DNA of 64,000 nucleotides, taken from assembly GCA_905233685.1 (NCBI GenBank), contig CAJOEZ010000001.1, positions 93,569 through 157,568 of the forward strand, read 5' to 3'. Positions within the stretch are counted from its first letter, which is position 1; each line of letters opens with the position of its first letter. Below the pieces are notes generated by a model that saw only the letters and a list, made by a program, of their open reading frames with translations, was not told the origin of the DNA and did no database searches. This DNA comes from an uncultured Bacteroidales bacterium (lineage in GTDB: Bacteria; Bacteroidota; Bacteroidia; Bacteroidales; F082). Of the stretch, positions 8,128 to 17,997 are shown piece after piece. The position numbers and the translations under genes were made by a program.

Positions 8128-10389
8128 TCACACGTTGCGTGCTGATACCGTTCTCGGTGACGATGCGAACCACATAGACACCAGTGTTGAACTGAGCCAT
8201 GTTGAGTTCGAGTTCGTCAGCGTTGACGTCGGCGTCATACACCATCCTTCAGCCTCGATCTTCACGTTGCCGTTAGTCGGGTTCGGGTAGATGGCCACAT
8301 TGGCAGTGTTCTCGTCAATGGCGGTGACATAGACATCCACATAGTCCACAGTCGGGTTGTCGAAGGCAGGAGCGGGTTCAGACTCGCAACCATTGTCGTA
8401 GACAGCAGTGACTTGGTAGTAGTAGTGGCCAGCCGGCATTTCATCATCGAACCATTCGTAGTAGGTCTGGCCAGCAACGGCGGGCACAACGGCGATCAGT
8501 TCGTAAGGACCGGCAGCCTCGTTAGCGCGGTACACGTTGTAGGCAATAAGCTCGCTACGAGTGTTGTTCATGAAGGCCATAGGAGCGGGCTTGCTCACCA
8601 CAGCGGTGTGACCCAGCGTCAGGCCGGAAGTCTCAACAACTTCAGGCTTGCTGTTCTCGATGGCGATGTTGTGGACACCCTTGGCTTGGTTCGTCACGAA
8701 GCCGCGGATCATCCAGCCGTAGCCAGGAACACCAGCGGTGGCAACATCCATCCATTCGCTGCCGTCAAGGCTGCACCAACGGTTGTTGGCGTCGCCAGTG
8801 TCGGCGCAAGCGTTGGCAGGATAGGTGCCGTACTCGCTGAAGACAATCCACACGTTCTGAGTGCCGTCGATGGCAACAGGCGTGTTCAGCGTCACCTCGT
8901 GGAAGTCATCGGCTCCAACGGGGTTGAAGTTCTGAGTGCTCACCAGCGTCTGAGGAGCGTTGGCGCCGCCAAGGTAGATGCTCACGGTCACTTGGTCAGT
9001 GTTGTAGCTGTTCTCATAGAGAGCCACCTTCGTCAGGCTCGTGCCAGCATAAGGAGTCAGCACGTTGGCCGGGAACATGGAGGCCCACCAGATAGTGCCA
9101 CCGCCAACACCGATGGATGTGGCATAGGTACCATCGTCGTAGTACAGCCATTCCTCAACAGGAACAATCGGAGGAACTTGCTCGCCCCACCAAATCAGAG
9201 CGCCAAAGTCATCATAGTCGTTCCAGACATATTCGCCGTGGATAGGATCGCCAGGCTCGCAGTAGTCACCACCATTCCAAGGTTCGCACTCGGGGCAGCT
9301 CATCGAGAAGTAGATGTTGCCTTCGGGCAGGTAGGCGGTTCCGTCATAGACCATGCGGACGCAAACGACGCTGGCGTCACCTTCGTAGGTGTACTCGTTG
9401 GTCGGGTACTCGACAAAGGCTTCCCATTCGCCGTCGGCGAAGATCATAGCACCGAGGCAGCTGCTCTCGCCGGGTTGCGGAGCCGGGCCACTGCCGGTGG
9501 TACCGTGCAGATACATGGAGCAGCCGTAAGTCGTACCAGCGCCACTGTCGCTCAAGTTCTGCCAGCCAGAGCTGGTGTACTGCATACCATTACCAGTGTT
9601 GCCAACGCCAGGTTCAGCGTGCGGAGCGCCCCAAGGACCGCTCGAGCCACTGCCGGCCAAGCTGTAGACGAGGTAGTAGGTACCAGCCTCAAGTTGGATA
9701 TTGAGGTTGCTGGCGGTCACGCTCATGATCGGGCGGGTCGTGGCGGTGGTTTCACCGTCGCTGCCGCGATAGCAGTTCGTGAAGGCCGTAGAAGTCATGA
9801 TGTTGGTGTTAGCATCACCCCAGACAACGCTGGCGCTATTCGGAGCACCGTTGTAGATCTGTGCATAGAGACCCGTGAAGGTCGAAGTGGTGGAAGAACC
9901 AGTCTGGTAGCCGTAGACCTCGATTTCGTCGATGGTCGTGGCAGCATCCAAAGTGAAGCTGTCGGCCAGCATGTAGCCGCCGCCGTTGTTCACGTTCGGA
10001 CCCCAAGTGGTCTGGCTGCCCTTCGTCCAGGAAGCGTCGCCACCGTTGGCCATCGCACCTGGATCGGTCACATGGCCGTTGAAGAACGACCACTCAGCGC
10101 GGTTGCCCTTGGCACCGTTGGAGAGTTCGAGGTCGTCAACATCCAGATAGAACATGTCGCTGCAGTTGAAGTGACGGACAGCGATGTAGCGGCCTTGGCC
10201 AGCGTAAGCGCCAAGATCAACGTTCTTCTGGTACCAGTTGCCTTGTGCACGGTCGCCGCGAGGACCATTATAGCGGTCGCCCTTGGCAGTCAGCGTCCAC
10301 TCGCCAACCATCGTGAAGTCGCTCGGGTTGGTGCCGGTGGTCGACACAAACACGCCGAAGTGCTCAGCAGCGTAGCTGGCATCCTGAGA
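8128..10389 (-). CDS. Giant adhesin, third fragment (C-terminal region)
   Basis: This frame opens at the second frameshift (about 10389, QDASYAAEH) and runs to a stop at 8128. It carries the end of a cleaved-adhesin domain (HFGVFVSTTGTNPSDF; then HFNCSDMFYLDVDDLEL), two or three further beta domains, a segment rich in Cys (near 9240-9300), and the start of a T9SS sorting domain (VAIYPNPTNGNVKIEAEG). After that, a one-base loss near 8245 sends it out of frame. The tail in the next frame (8114-8245) restores a normal sorting signal. Any longer call reaching to 10863 includes out-of-frame sequence. Confidence 0.6.
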   Translation of the reverse strand, partial: SQDASYAAEHFGVFVSTTGTNPSDFTMVGEWTLTAKGDRYNGPRGDRAQGNWYQKNVDLGAYAGQGRYIAVRHFNCSDMFYLDVDDLELSNGAKGNRAEWSFFNGHVTDPGAMANGGDASWTKGSQTTWGPNVNNGGGYMLADSFTLDAATTIDEIEVYGYQTGSSTTSTFTGLYAQIYNGAPNSASVVWGDANTNIMTSTAFTNCYRGSDGETTATTRPIMSVTASNLNIQLEAGTYYLVYSLAGSGSSGPWGAPHAEPGVGNTGNGMQYTSSGWQNLSDSGAGTTYGCSMYLHGTTGSGPAPQPGESSCLGAMIFADGEWEAFVEYPTNEYTYEGDASVVCVRMVYDGTAYLPEGNIYFSMSCPECEPWNGGDYCEPGDPIHGEYVWNDYDDFGALIWWGEQVPPIVPVEEWLYYDDGTYATSIGVGGGTIWWASMFPANVLTPYAGTSLTKVALYENSYNTDQVTVSIYLGGANAPQTLVSTQNFNPVGADDFHEVTLNTPVAIDGTQNVWIVFSEYGTYPANACADTGDANNRWCSLDGSEWMDVATAGVPGYGWMIRGFVTNQAKGVHNIAIENSKPEVVETSGLTLGHTAVVSKPAPMAFMNNTRSELIAYNVYRANEAAGPYELIAVVPAVAGQTYYEWFDDEMPAGHYYYQVTAVYDNGCESEPAPAFDNPTVDYVDVYVTAIDENTANVAIYPNPTNGNVKIEAEGWCMTPTSTLTNSNSTWLSSTLVSMWFASSPRTVSARNV

Positions 10390-10600
10390 TGAGCCAGTTG
10401 TCGGGATAGACAACACCGTAGTTATTGTCATAGCTCTGGCTGAGGATGAGGTCAGCAGAACCGTTGTGGCCGTTACCGGTGCTTCCAAGCTTGGTGCTAC
10501 CGATTTGCCAGCCGTAGCCAGACGGAGTGCCACCGTCGATGAGAGTCCAACCAGCAGGAATCTGGCTGTCGTCGAAGTTGACGGTGAAGGTGTCACCTTG
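10115..10600. repeat. Tandem domain repeat in giant adhesin, copy 2
   Basis: Near-identical at DNA level to about 10915-11400, offset about 800 bases. It encodes DDSQIPAGWT, then GSTKLGSTGNGHNGSADL, then DRYNGPRGDRAQG. It contains the frameshift junction at about 10388. Confidence 0.8.
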
Positions 10601-11191
10601 TCCAGGAGGCGTCGGGCCAGGCTCGCCGCCAGGATACTCCCAGCTGAGGGTGTTGCCGTTGATTTCGATACCGTTGACCGACGGAGCGTAGTTCTCGCAG
10701 GGGATGTATTGCCATTCGCAGGCAGTCCAAGCGCTGGTACCAGTGCTGTAGACGCAAGCCACCTGGCAGATGTAGTGCTCACCAGGAACGAGAGCATCAG
10801 TGGCCAACTGGCAGAAGGGTTGTTCAACAGGAGTGTTGGCATTGAAGATGGGTTCGCCGTCAAGGCTGGTGCACATCACCTTGTAGAATTCGAGGTGACG
10901 GTCGCCTTCGCTGCGGCCATTGGTCAGTTCGATGTCGTCGACATCCAGATAGAACATGTCGCTGCAGTTGAAGTGACGGATAGCGATGTAGCGGCCTTCG
11001 CCAGCGTATTCGCCAAGATCAACGACCTTCTGATACCAGGTGCCTTGTGCACGGTCGCCGCGAGGACCATTGTAGCGGTCGCCCTTGGCGGTCAGCGTCC
11101 ACTCGCCAACCATCGTGAAGTCGCTCGGGTTGGTGCCGGTGGTCGACACAAACACGCCGAAGTGCTCAGCAGCGTAGCTGGCATCCTGAGG
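10364..11191 (-). CDS. Giant adhesin, second fragment (middle)
   Basis: This frame is meaningful from about 11191 (PQDASYAAEH) to the stop at 10364. It holds the end of the first repeat copy of a cleaved-adhesin domain, a linking beta domain (VPGEHYICQVACVYSTG), and the start of the second copy (VNFDDSQIPAGWTLIDGG), which ends abnormally with GCQLRC. It has no start codon of its own near 11191, so it is a fragment and not an independent gene. Confidence 0.55.
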   Translation of the reverse strand, partial: PQDASYAAEHFGVFVSTTGTNPSDFTMVGEWTLTAKGDRYNGPRGDRAQGTWYQKVVDLGEYAGEGRYIAIRHFNCSDMFYLDVDDIELTNGRSEGDRHLEFYKVMCTSLDGEPIFNANTPVEQPFCQLATDALVPGEHYICQVACVYSTGTSAWTACEWQYIPCENYAPSVNGIEINGNTLSWEYPGGEPGPTPPGQGDTFTVNFDDSQIPAGWTLIDGGTPSGYGWQIGSTKLGSTGNGHNGSADLILSQSYDNNYGVVYPDNWLISGCQLRC

Positions 11192-11400
11192 GCGAGATGA
11201 GCCAGTTGTCGGGATACACGACACCGTAGTTGTTGTCGTAGCTCTGGCTGAGAACAAGGTCAGCAGAACCGTTGTGGCCGTTACCGGTGCTTCCAAGCTT
11301 GGTGCTACCGATTTGCCAGCCGTAGCCAGACGGAGTGCCACCGTCGATGGTGGTCCAACCAGCAGGAATCTGGCTGTCGTCGAAGTTAACACTGAACTCG
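10915..11400. repeat. Tandem domain repeat in giant adhesin, copy 1
   Basis: Near-identical to 10115-10600. It contains the frameshift junction at about 11190. The junction differs from copy 2 by six bases, but both end up in the same wrong frame. Confidence 0.8.
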
Positions 11401-14400
11401 TCGCCAGTCGCGGTGCCGCCGCCACCACCAGTCATCGGACCCCACATGGCCCAACCAGTGGAAGAAACATAGAGTTGGTCAACCGGGAAGAGGATTTCTT
11501 CCATGACATAGCGGAGGTCGGTGGGATTCCACACGCTCACGCTGTCGTAGATGGTGTAGTAACCATCGTTCTCAACGGTCACTTCGTATTCGCCCTTACG
11601 GAACATGTCGAAGACATAGAAACCGGTGGAGTCGAGTTCGATGCTGCCCATCGGGTATTCGTCTTCTTCGATTTCGCTGTAGTTGCGGAAGCTGACCGTG
11701 GTACCGGCCGGGTTGTCAGCGCTGTTGAGCAGCACCGTCACGCTGAGGCCGCCGGTTTCGCCATAGAGCCACATGTCCTTCTCGAGGCAGTTCGACCAGA
11801 TGGTCTCGCTCTCACGAGGCAGGGCAAGCTGGTTGAGGTTGTTGGTTTGGGCATTGCCGCCACCGTCTTGGACGTAGGTACGAACCATCCAAGTGCGATA
11901 GATGCCGTAGCCGGTAACATCCAACCACGTTTCACCATCGAGGCTGACCCAACGGCCATTGGCATCGCCAGTGTCGTAGCAACCTTGGGCAGGATAAGTG
12001 TCACCAACTTGGTAGAAGGTCACCCACATGTTTTGCGAAGCATCAAGTGCGAAGGGTGCAGTGAGGTTGACTTCATGCCATCCTTCAGTGCCAGTAGGAG
12101 TAATGTCCTGAGTACAGACGAGAGTTGCAGGAGCATCCGAACCACCAGCATAGATGTTCAGCGTCATAACACCGTTGTTGTAGCCTTCTCTTTCATAGAC
12201 TGAAATCTTCGACACATTGGTACCAGCATAAGGAGCCAGTTGTGCAGCGGGATACATCACACCCCAATACACTTCACCACCAGCGCCCACGCTGCCCATC
12301 CAAGTGTCGTCATCGTAGAACATCCAACCATTGTCATAATTGAAGTTACGATTGCTGCCACCGTTCACTGCGTTGTAGTTGGCAGGATCGATAGTAGCTT
12401 CCGTTTCACCAGAACGCTTAGTATTGTTGACAGCCTGAGGAGCAGTCCAAGTGATAGGACCAGCGATTTCTTCGCCGCGGTTGCCGCTATACACGGTACC
12501 GACGCCCCACTTGTAGACGCCAGCCGGGAGGTCAGACCATTCAACGTCGATGTAGATGGTGTCGGGCACCCAAACGGTGGCCAACAGAACGGTGTTCTCT
12601 TCAGTGTAAGGACCATCGTTGTAGCAATTGGTACGATACACTCTGTAGTGCGACAAAGCGCGGGTGTTGCCTTCGCGAGTGATGGCAGCACCAGGTTGAG
12701 CGTTAGGATTGGCGCACACAGTGTTGACAGTGTTGTCACCCTTCACATAGGTGCGGAGCTTGCTGTTAATCGGGTTGGCGTCAACGATGGCTGTAGGAGC
12801 TATATCGGCGACATCGACAGCAATGCTACGACCGCTTCTGTTGGTGAAGTAGTGTCTCATTGTCCATGTGCCATAGGTCTGGTGCTCCCAACCGTTGCCA
12901 CCGTCCCACCAGTTACCGTAGTCGTTCTGGCCGTCGCAGAGACCTGCAGGCCAGTTGCTCACGGTGCTGTTGGCCGTCCAAACCACCCAAATAGCGTCGT
13001 TACCAGTGACGTTGACAGGAGTCGTCAGATCCCAGTCAACCCAAGCGTTCTGGTTGCTCGGAACATCAACGGTGAGGGTGCTCACCATCGTACCAGCGGC
13101 GGGCTCATTACCACCGACATAGATACGGCAGGTGTAGTTGCCACCGACAGCGCTGTACATGTTGTCTGAGAACAGGGAGACCTTGGTCATGTTCCAGCCA
13201 GCATAGTTGTTATGCAGGAAGGCGGCAGGATACTCGTAAGCCCAACTCGGGGTGGTGGTCAAGTTGCTACCAAGAGCGTTGTTGAATTCGCTCTCGCAGT
13301 AGGTGTGCCAACCTGGGGCAGGCGGTGCGGGCTGACGATAGAAGGTGATGTAGTCGACATAGAAGCAGTCGTCACCAGAAGCGCAGCAGATAGCATCCTT
13401 ATAGTAGCTCCAGGTAAAGGTGTGCGTACCAGCGGTGATGGGGAACGTGCGTTCGCCCCACGAGCCAACGCCAGAGTATTGACCCATTTGCTGGCCGTCG
13501 ATGTAGAAGTAACCGTAGTCCCAGCCTTGTTCGGAGGAAATCTTGCTGAAGAAGCTCATTTCGCCGTCTCTCGGGATTTCAACCGACACTTCCATGGTGG
13601 AGGTGGAGCCATCAGCGCCTTCGTTACCGCTCTTCATGCAGTAGAGGCCTTCATAAGGCTGGTAAGTGGTGATTTGCCACGGATAGGTGGAGGCCACCTG
13701 CCAATCGAACATGCTGAAGTCGCCGGTCTCGAAGTCTTCGATGATATCGCTGCCGGGCAGGCCGCAGCCCCAGTAAACCTTCACATACGGGCTGGTCGGG
13801 TCAAGGCTGTCGGGATAGTACTCGGCAATGACACCGCAAACCGGGTCGAAGTTTTCGTCAAGGATGTAATTGACGGGCTCGGTTTCGAAGTCGTAGTACA
13901 CGCTGACGGGGTTCATAAACGGATAAACCGGTTCGTAAGCCGTCTGATAGCCTTCCTTGCTGGCTTGACCGCTGTAGTCACCAGCGTAGATGGTACCCGT
14001 GTAGTAACCGTAGTTGTTCGTGGTGAAGTTGTAGGTGTGGGCATCGCCAAACTCGTCGAGGCCGTTGTAGGTCACAGTGGCACCGGGGACGGGTTGGTCG
14101 TAGTCTTGTTCATAGACATAGCCGCTGATTTGGCCATAGCCGCTCACCTTGACGTTGATAGGATCGGACAGGGCCGATTCGCCTTCGTCGTACACAGCGC
14201 TCACTTGGAACATATAGCCGTTCATGTTGTAGGCCAGACCGCTCACTTGGTAAGAGAGGTAGGTGTTCGGGTTAGGAGTGATGGTGGTGTTACCAATCAA
14301 CTGACCATCCTGATAAATACGATAGGTACGGAAGGTACGGTCAACGATGGAGTTCCAACGCAGCACGAGGGTCTCATCTTCGAAGATGGTCTCGTCGTCG

Positions 14401-17400
14401 GCGCGGAGGTTGGTGGGCACGTTGAGGTGCGTGGTGAATCCCCAGGTTTCGCCGGTGGTGATGCCCTCGGGGCAGCCAGCGCCGCTGTTTTGCTCATCCA
14501 CTCTCCAGAAGTATTGCGTGTTGTTCCACAGGTTGCGGACAATGAAGCTCTGGGCGAGTTCGGTGGTGAAGCTACCATCTTCAGGATACATAATGGTCTG
14601 CGGGTGGGCAGGATCCGGGAAGTAGGTAGTACCGATGATGATACGCCAACCAGTGGTGTATTCACCAAGGTGCCACTTCAGTTCCACAGTGCCGGGTTCC
14701 ACTCCAGTCTCACCGTCAAACGGGACGGGGTTGAAGGCCAGCTCGGGGCAAGGCATGTCGGTGGCGTTGATCGTCACTTCGAAGTCCATGTCGGTGGAAG
14801 AGGCCACGAGGTAGTAGCGACCAGCTTGGACGGGCATGTCGACGATTTCAGGAGCCGGGATATAACCAGGATCGGGTTCGTCGCCAGCAACACCAGTGAT
14901 GGTGATGTTGTCCACATAGAAGCAGTCATCGCCGCCAGCAGAAGAAGAATCCTTGTGGAATCTCCAAGTAAGGGTGTGCGTACCAGCGGTGAGAGGGAAG
15001 TTAGCATTCGACCATGTTGCAGCATCAAGATATCTCTCCATGCTGGTGCCGTCCACGAAGAATTGGCCATAGTCCCAATAATATGTAGCACTTTCGCAAG
15101 AAGCTCTATAATCGAAGCTGACGCTACCGTCTTCAACCAATTCGATATCGAAGGTGAGGTCGGAATCGCTGCTGTTGACACCGGCGTTGCCGCTCTTGAG
15201 GCAATTACCGTCATGTCCGGCAACCGTGGTCACAACCCAAGGATAGTTGGCATCGTTGGTCCACTCAGCAGGGATAGTGCCGTCTTCAAAGTCGAAGGAA
15301 ATCGTAGCAGCAGTGCCACCGCCGCCACCGCCGCCATTAACAGTGATGGTGACATCGTCGATCCAAACTTCATATTCATCATAATTGACATCGTGGAAAG
15401 CAATCCAAATGTCTTGACCTGCATAAGCATTCAGGTTAACGTTGTGCAAACGCCAGTTCTCATAACGGTTTTCGTCGCGACGGACAGAAGACTTTTCGCC
15501 ATTGGCACCCTTAGCAGCACCACTCCAAACAGTCGTGAAGTCTGCAGCAGTCGGGTTGGCGGCAGTAGAAACGCAAACCGAGAAGCTCTCAGGATAGCTG
15601 TCGTTGGCATTGTCGGCCCAGAAGCTCAAGGTAGCACCGTTGCTGCCAATGCTATACTTCTGAGGTGAAACGAGGTAGCTGTCGGTGTTGAAAGAACCCA
15701 CATAGTCCACGTAGGAGTAGCACATGGCAAAGCCGGTACCCGTGTGAGCCAATGAGGTGTAGTCGTAACCGCTAGGATTCTGACTGCTGTGCAGCCAAGT
15801 ACCTCCGGCAGCGTTGACATCGATAACAGTCCAGCCTTCGAGACCGCTTTCGAAACCATAGGTGATTTCATCGCGGTTGCCGCGACCGACGCTCTTCATG
15901 ATGATGTTCGGGCGGGTGGTACTGGTGTACATGGGGTTAGCCACGGTCACATCGTAAGCACCACTGTCTTGGTAACGATACGAAGAGGCATTGAAGCCGG
16001 CGTTGCCAGCTTGCCAACTCACGGTGCTGTTCCATTCGCCGTTGTTGCGTTGGCAGAAGATCAAAATGTTGCTGTGGCCGTCCCAAGCAAAGTTGCCTTC
16101 ATTGAAGGTGAACTGGTTCCAGCCCACTTCAGGAGTCATGGCACCCGTGTAGACGAGGGTCATGCCGTCAACAGTGTGAGAGGTGGTGGTCAGTTCGGTG
16201 TCATCCACGTTGGCCATCCAGATGCTGATGCCTTGTTGGGCATAGCCAGGGGCGTTGGTGGCATACCAGCTCAAGCTACCCATAGGAGCGCTGGTCACAC
16301 CGGCCTCTTGAAGCTCGCTGGCGAGGAACAGGTTCTCAGCAATAGTGTAGTTGTAAAGCGTGTAGAAGGGGAAGTAACCAAACGTGTTGGTGCCTTCACC
16401 GATTTGAGCCACATAAGGCATGGTGCCAGCGCCGCCGCCACCACCAGCGCCATTGGACATAGGTCCATTGTAAGCGTTGGTAGCCATGGGGCCGCCTTCA
16501 CCGTTGAAGTCCTCGCGATAGAGAGCCACCTTACCGTCTTCACCAGCAGTGACAGCAGCGCTCAGCAGGACATCGTTTTCAAACTCGAGCTTGTAAACGG
16601 CATCGTAGCCTTCCGGGATCTCGGGGAAGGGCAGCGTGTAGTCGTTGTGAAGCTCCGCCGTGGCGTCCGATTCATGGAGCGTCTGCAAGGGGACGTTCAC
16701 GAAGGGCCAGCCCGTGGTCTGTGTGGGATCCACGTTCAAAGCAAGCTCATAAATGTCGGGGCAGTAGGGTGAGTAAACGTCAGCCGAGATGGGCCAAACC
16801 ATGGCCGTGCGGGTGCCGTTGTAGATGGCCACGAACTGACGCTCAAGAAGCGTACCCGTCACTTCGGGAGTGGCATACAACTTGATGCCCAATGCCACGG
16901 AGTCGTGGGCGGCAATCGTGAAGGGCTCGCCGTCCCAGGTTTCCACTACGAACAGACCATCGCTCGGGGTGAAGTCGAGCACGCTGATTTCATAATCAGT
17001 GTCGTTGTCGTTCACCAGGTAAACGGTCTTAGGCTCCATCCAAGCCGGACCTTGCCAGTTGGGGGAGACGTTGGCACCAACATAGCCCGGAAGTGCGCCA
17101 AGGTGGAGGTTGTCAACCTCGTCACCATTGTACGACAGCGTCAGGACGTCAGAAGTGCCGCCGCCACCGCCACCGCCGGCATAGGCGAAGGTGGTCTTGG
17201 GCAGGAAGTTGCGCTGCGTCGGGCTGACGGAGGCAAGGTCGGAATAGCTGTAGCCTTGCACCGAAGCGCCCGGGGCGCTCACACCGTACCAAGAGCTGGT
17301 GACATAGTCGCCAGTAACGGTGTTGTAGAAACCGACTAGCAGGTTGCCGCCATTGTACTGGTAGGGCGTGGTGAAATTGACAACCATCTGGCCGTCAACG

Positions 17401-17744
17401 ATGCTCAAGGCACCTTCGTAAACGACAGTGCCAGGGCCATTGAAGGCGCTGATGGTGGTGCTGCCGACTTCGGTCAGGAAGACCTGGAAGCTGGCGGCGC
17501 CCCAGCTCACGCTGGTTTGCGAGGCGTAGAAGGTCATACCATTGATGGCCGCGCCGTTCATTTCGGCGAGATCGGCAGCGGGCATGACAAACTCCGCTTT
17601 CAGATAGGCGTCGGCATAGTAGCCGTACACCGGAACGTAACCGTTGGTGGTCGTGCCATCATTGACGGTCAGTTCGCTCGCGTGTGCTAAACCAACAAAG
17701 GCCAGCACAAGCGTCATCATCAAAGAAAATACTTTCTTTTTCAT
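11166..17744 (-). CDS. Giant adhesin, N-terminal fragment (2192 residues)
   Basis: Signal peptide 1-22 (MKKKVFSLMMTLVLAFVGLA, then HAS). Beta domains at about 25-190, 200-340 and 445-620. An intact cleaved-adhesin domain at about 625-800, with SYLVSPQKYSIG and GATLSFWADNAND. A second MAM-like domain lies at 815-950, fibronectin type III at 1108-1200, a carboxypeptidase-regulatory domain at 1205-1275 (ISGYVYEQDYDQPVPGATV), and another MAM-like domain at 1335-1470, with further beta domains after. Poly-Gly linkers of 5-7 Gly occur near 190, 435, 805 and 2110. It ends in GCQLRC by frameshift in a third adhesin domain. It is predicted to be an exported surface adhesin or enzyme-associated scaffold. 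No catalytic domain is visible. Confidence 0.8.
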   Translation of the reverse strand: MKKKVFSLMMTLVLAFVGLAHASELTVNDGTTTNGYVPVYGYYADAYLKAEFVMPAADLAEMNGAAINGMTFYASQTSVSWGAASFQVFLTEVGSTTISAFNGPGTVVYEGALSIVDGQMVVNFTTPYQYNGGNLLVGFYNTVTGDYVTSSWYGVSAPGASVQGYSYSDLASVSPTQRNFLPKTTFAYAGGGGGGGTSDVLTLSYNGDEVDNLHLGALPGYVGANVSPNWQGPAWMEPKTVYLVNDNDTDYEISVLDFTPSDGLFVVETWDGEPFTIAAHDSVALGIKLYATPEVTGTLLERQFVAIYNGTRTAMVWPISADVYSPYCPDIYELALNVDPTQTTGWPFVNVPLQTLHESDATAELHNDYTLPFPEIPEGYDAVYKLEFENDVLLSAAVTAGEDGKVALYREDFNGEGGPMATNAYNGPMSNGAGGGGGAGTMPYVAQIGEGTNTFGYFPFYTLYNYTIAENLFLASELQEAGVTSAPMGSLSWYATNAPGYAQQGISIWMANVDDTELTTTSHTVDGMTLVYTGAMTPEVGWNQFTFNEGNFAWDGHSNILIFCQRNNGEWNSTVSWQAGNAGFNASSYRYQDSGAYDVTVANPMYTSTTRPNIIMKSVGRGNRDEITYGFESGLEGWTVIDVNAAGGTWLHSSQNPSGYDYTSLAHTGTGFAMCYSYVDYVGSFNTDSYLVSPQKYSIGSNGATLSFWADNANDSYPESFSVCVSTAANPTAADFTTVWSGAAKGANGEKSSVRRDENRYENWRLHNVNLNAYAGQDIWIAFHDVNYDEYEVWIDDVTITVNGGGGGGGTAATISFDFEDGTIPAEWTNDANYPWVVTTVAGHDGNCLKSGNAGVNSSDSDLTFDIELVEDGSVSFDYRASCESATYYWDYGQFFVDGTSMERYLDAATWSNANFPLTAGTHTLTWRFHKDSSSAGGDDCFYVDNITITGVAGDEPDPGYIPAPEIVDMPVQAGRYYLVASSTDMDFEVTINATDMPCPELAFNPVPFDGETGVEPGTVELKWHLGEYTTGWRIIIGTTYFPDPAHPQTIMYPEDGSFTTELAQSFIVRNLWNNTQYFWRVDEQNSGAGCPEGITTGETWGFTTHLNVPTNLRADDETIFEDETLVLRWNSIVDRTFRTYRIYQDGQLIGNTTITPNPNTYLSYQVSGLAYNMNGYMFQVSAVYDEGESALSDPINVKVSGYGQISGYVYEQDYDQPVPGATVTYNGLDEFGDAHTYNFTTNNYGYYTGTIYAGDYSGQASKEGYQTAYEPVYPFMNPVSVYYDFETEPVNYILDENFDPVCGVIAEYYPDSLDPTSPYVKVYWGCGLPGSDIIEDFETGDFSMFDWQVASTYPWQITTYQPYEGLYCMKSGNEGADGSTSTMEVSVEIPRDGEMSFFSKISSEQGWDYGYFYIDGQQMGQYSGVGSWGERTFPITAGTHTFTWSYYKDAICCASGDDCFYVDYITFYRQPAPPAPGWHTYCESEFNNALGSNLTTTPSWAYEYPAAFLHNNYAGWNMTKVSLFSDNMYSAVGGNYTCRIYVGGNEPAAGTMVSTLTVDVPSNQNAWVDWDLTTPVNVTGNDAIWVVWTANSTVSNWPAGLCDGQNDYGNWWDGGNGWEHQTYGTWTMRHYFTNRSGRSIAVDVADIAPTAIVDANPINSKLRTYVKGDNTVNTVCANPNAQPGAAITREGNTRALSHYRVYRTNCYNDGPYTEENTVLLATVWVPDTIYIDVEWSDLPAGVYKWGVGTVYSGNRGEEIAGPITWTAPQAVNNTKRSGETEATIDPANYNAVNGGSNRNFNYDNGWMFYDDDTWMGSVGAGGEVYWGVMYPAAQLAPYAGTNVSKISVYEREGYNNGVMTLNIYAGGSDAPATLVCTQDITPTGTEGWHEVNLTAPFALDASQNMWVTFYQVGDTYPAQGCYDTGDANGRWVSLDGETWLDVTGYGIYRTWMVRTYVQDGGGNAQTNNLNQLALPRESETIWSNCLEKDMWLYGETGGLSVTVLLNSADNPAGTTVSFRNYSEIEEDEYPMGSIELDSTGFYVFDMFRKGEYEVTVENDGYYTIYDSVSVWNPTDLRYVMEEILFPVDQLYVSSTGWAMWGPMTGGGGGTATGDEFSVNFDDSQIPAGWTTIDGGTPSGYGWQIGSTKLGSTGNGHNGSADLVLSQSYDNNYGVVYPDNWLISPSGCQLRC

Positions 17745-17810
17745 AATGAATAAATTAGGTTAATAAATGAGTGAATTGAATTGTTTGTGTTCGAATAAAA
17801 TGGAAACGCC

Positions 17811-17829
17811 CCGTGGCCAAAAGGCACGG
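17811..17829. repeat. Hairpin in the leader of the giant adhesin gene
   Basis: CCGTGGCC AAAA GGCACGG forms a short near-perfect stem with a four-base loop. It sits in the roughly 250-base stretch between the minus-strand promoter candidate at 17998 and the start codon at 17744. The remainder of this stretch holds no gene that I can see. Confidence 0.4.
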
Positions 17830-17997
17830 TGGCAACTGATGTTTCAAACATGAATCGCACATTCGAATGCATAGTGAACGCGTTGTTTTTTTGTCTAGAC
17901 ATCTTCAAGACGCACAACTTCGGTTTTACCCTTAGTCGGAACGAATATTTTTTTCCACGGCTTCGTTTCTGCCTTGGCTTTGCTTGATTTCAGGCGG

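Larger units (their letters stand above)
8114..17744 (-). pseudogene. Giant T9SS-secreted multidomain adhesin gene, broken by three frameshifts
   Basis: Read as one gene this would encode about 3,200 residues. It has a signal peptide at 17744, a series of cleaved-adhesin/MAM-like beta domains, one fibronectin type III domain, one carboxypeptidase-regulatory domain, and a C-terminal T9SS sorting tail. The frame changes at about 11190, about 10388 and about 8245. After the last shift the tail reads NTGVYVVRIVTENG and ends VTVVR at 8116, just before a strong terminator. The first two shifts fall at the same site in two near-identical tandem domains. Either the gene is decaying or phase-variable, or the assembly is wrong in the repeats. 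The fragments are listed separately. Confidence 0.75.

Noticed and set aside
8413..10392. A 659-codon open frame on the plus strand
   Set aside because: Same reason: mirror image of adhesin coding sequence, no start signals or domains.
10390..10863. N-terminal extension of the third adhesin fragment
   Set aside because: These residues are Ser/Thr/Ala-rich nonsense read out of frame over the second fragment; the real homologous sequence begins near 10389.
13212..15668. An 818-codon open frame on the plus strand opposite the giant adhesin
   Set aside because: It lies antisense to a coding region with clear beta domains; the translation is low complexity (Val/Ala/Gly/His-rich) with no motif. 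It is a shadow of codon bias.
15789..17339. Long plus-strand frames opposite the adhesin N terminus
   Set aside because: No promoter, no recognisable protein, antisense to a strong coding frame.
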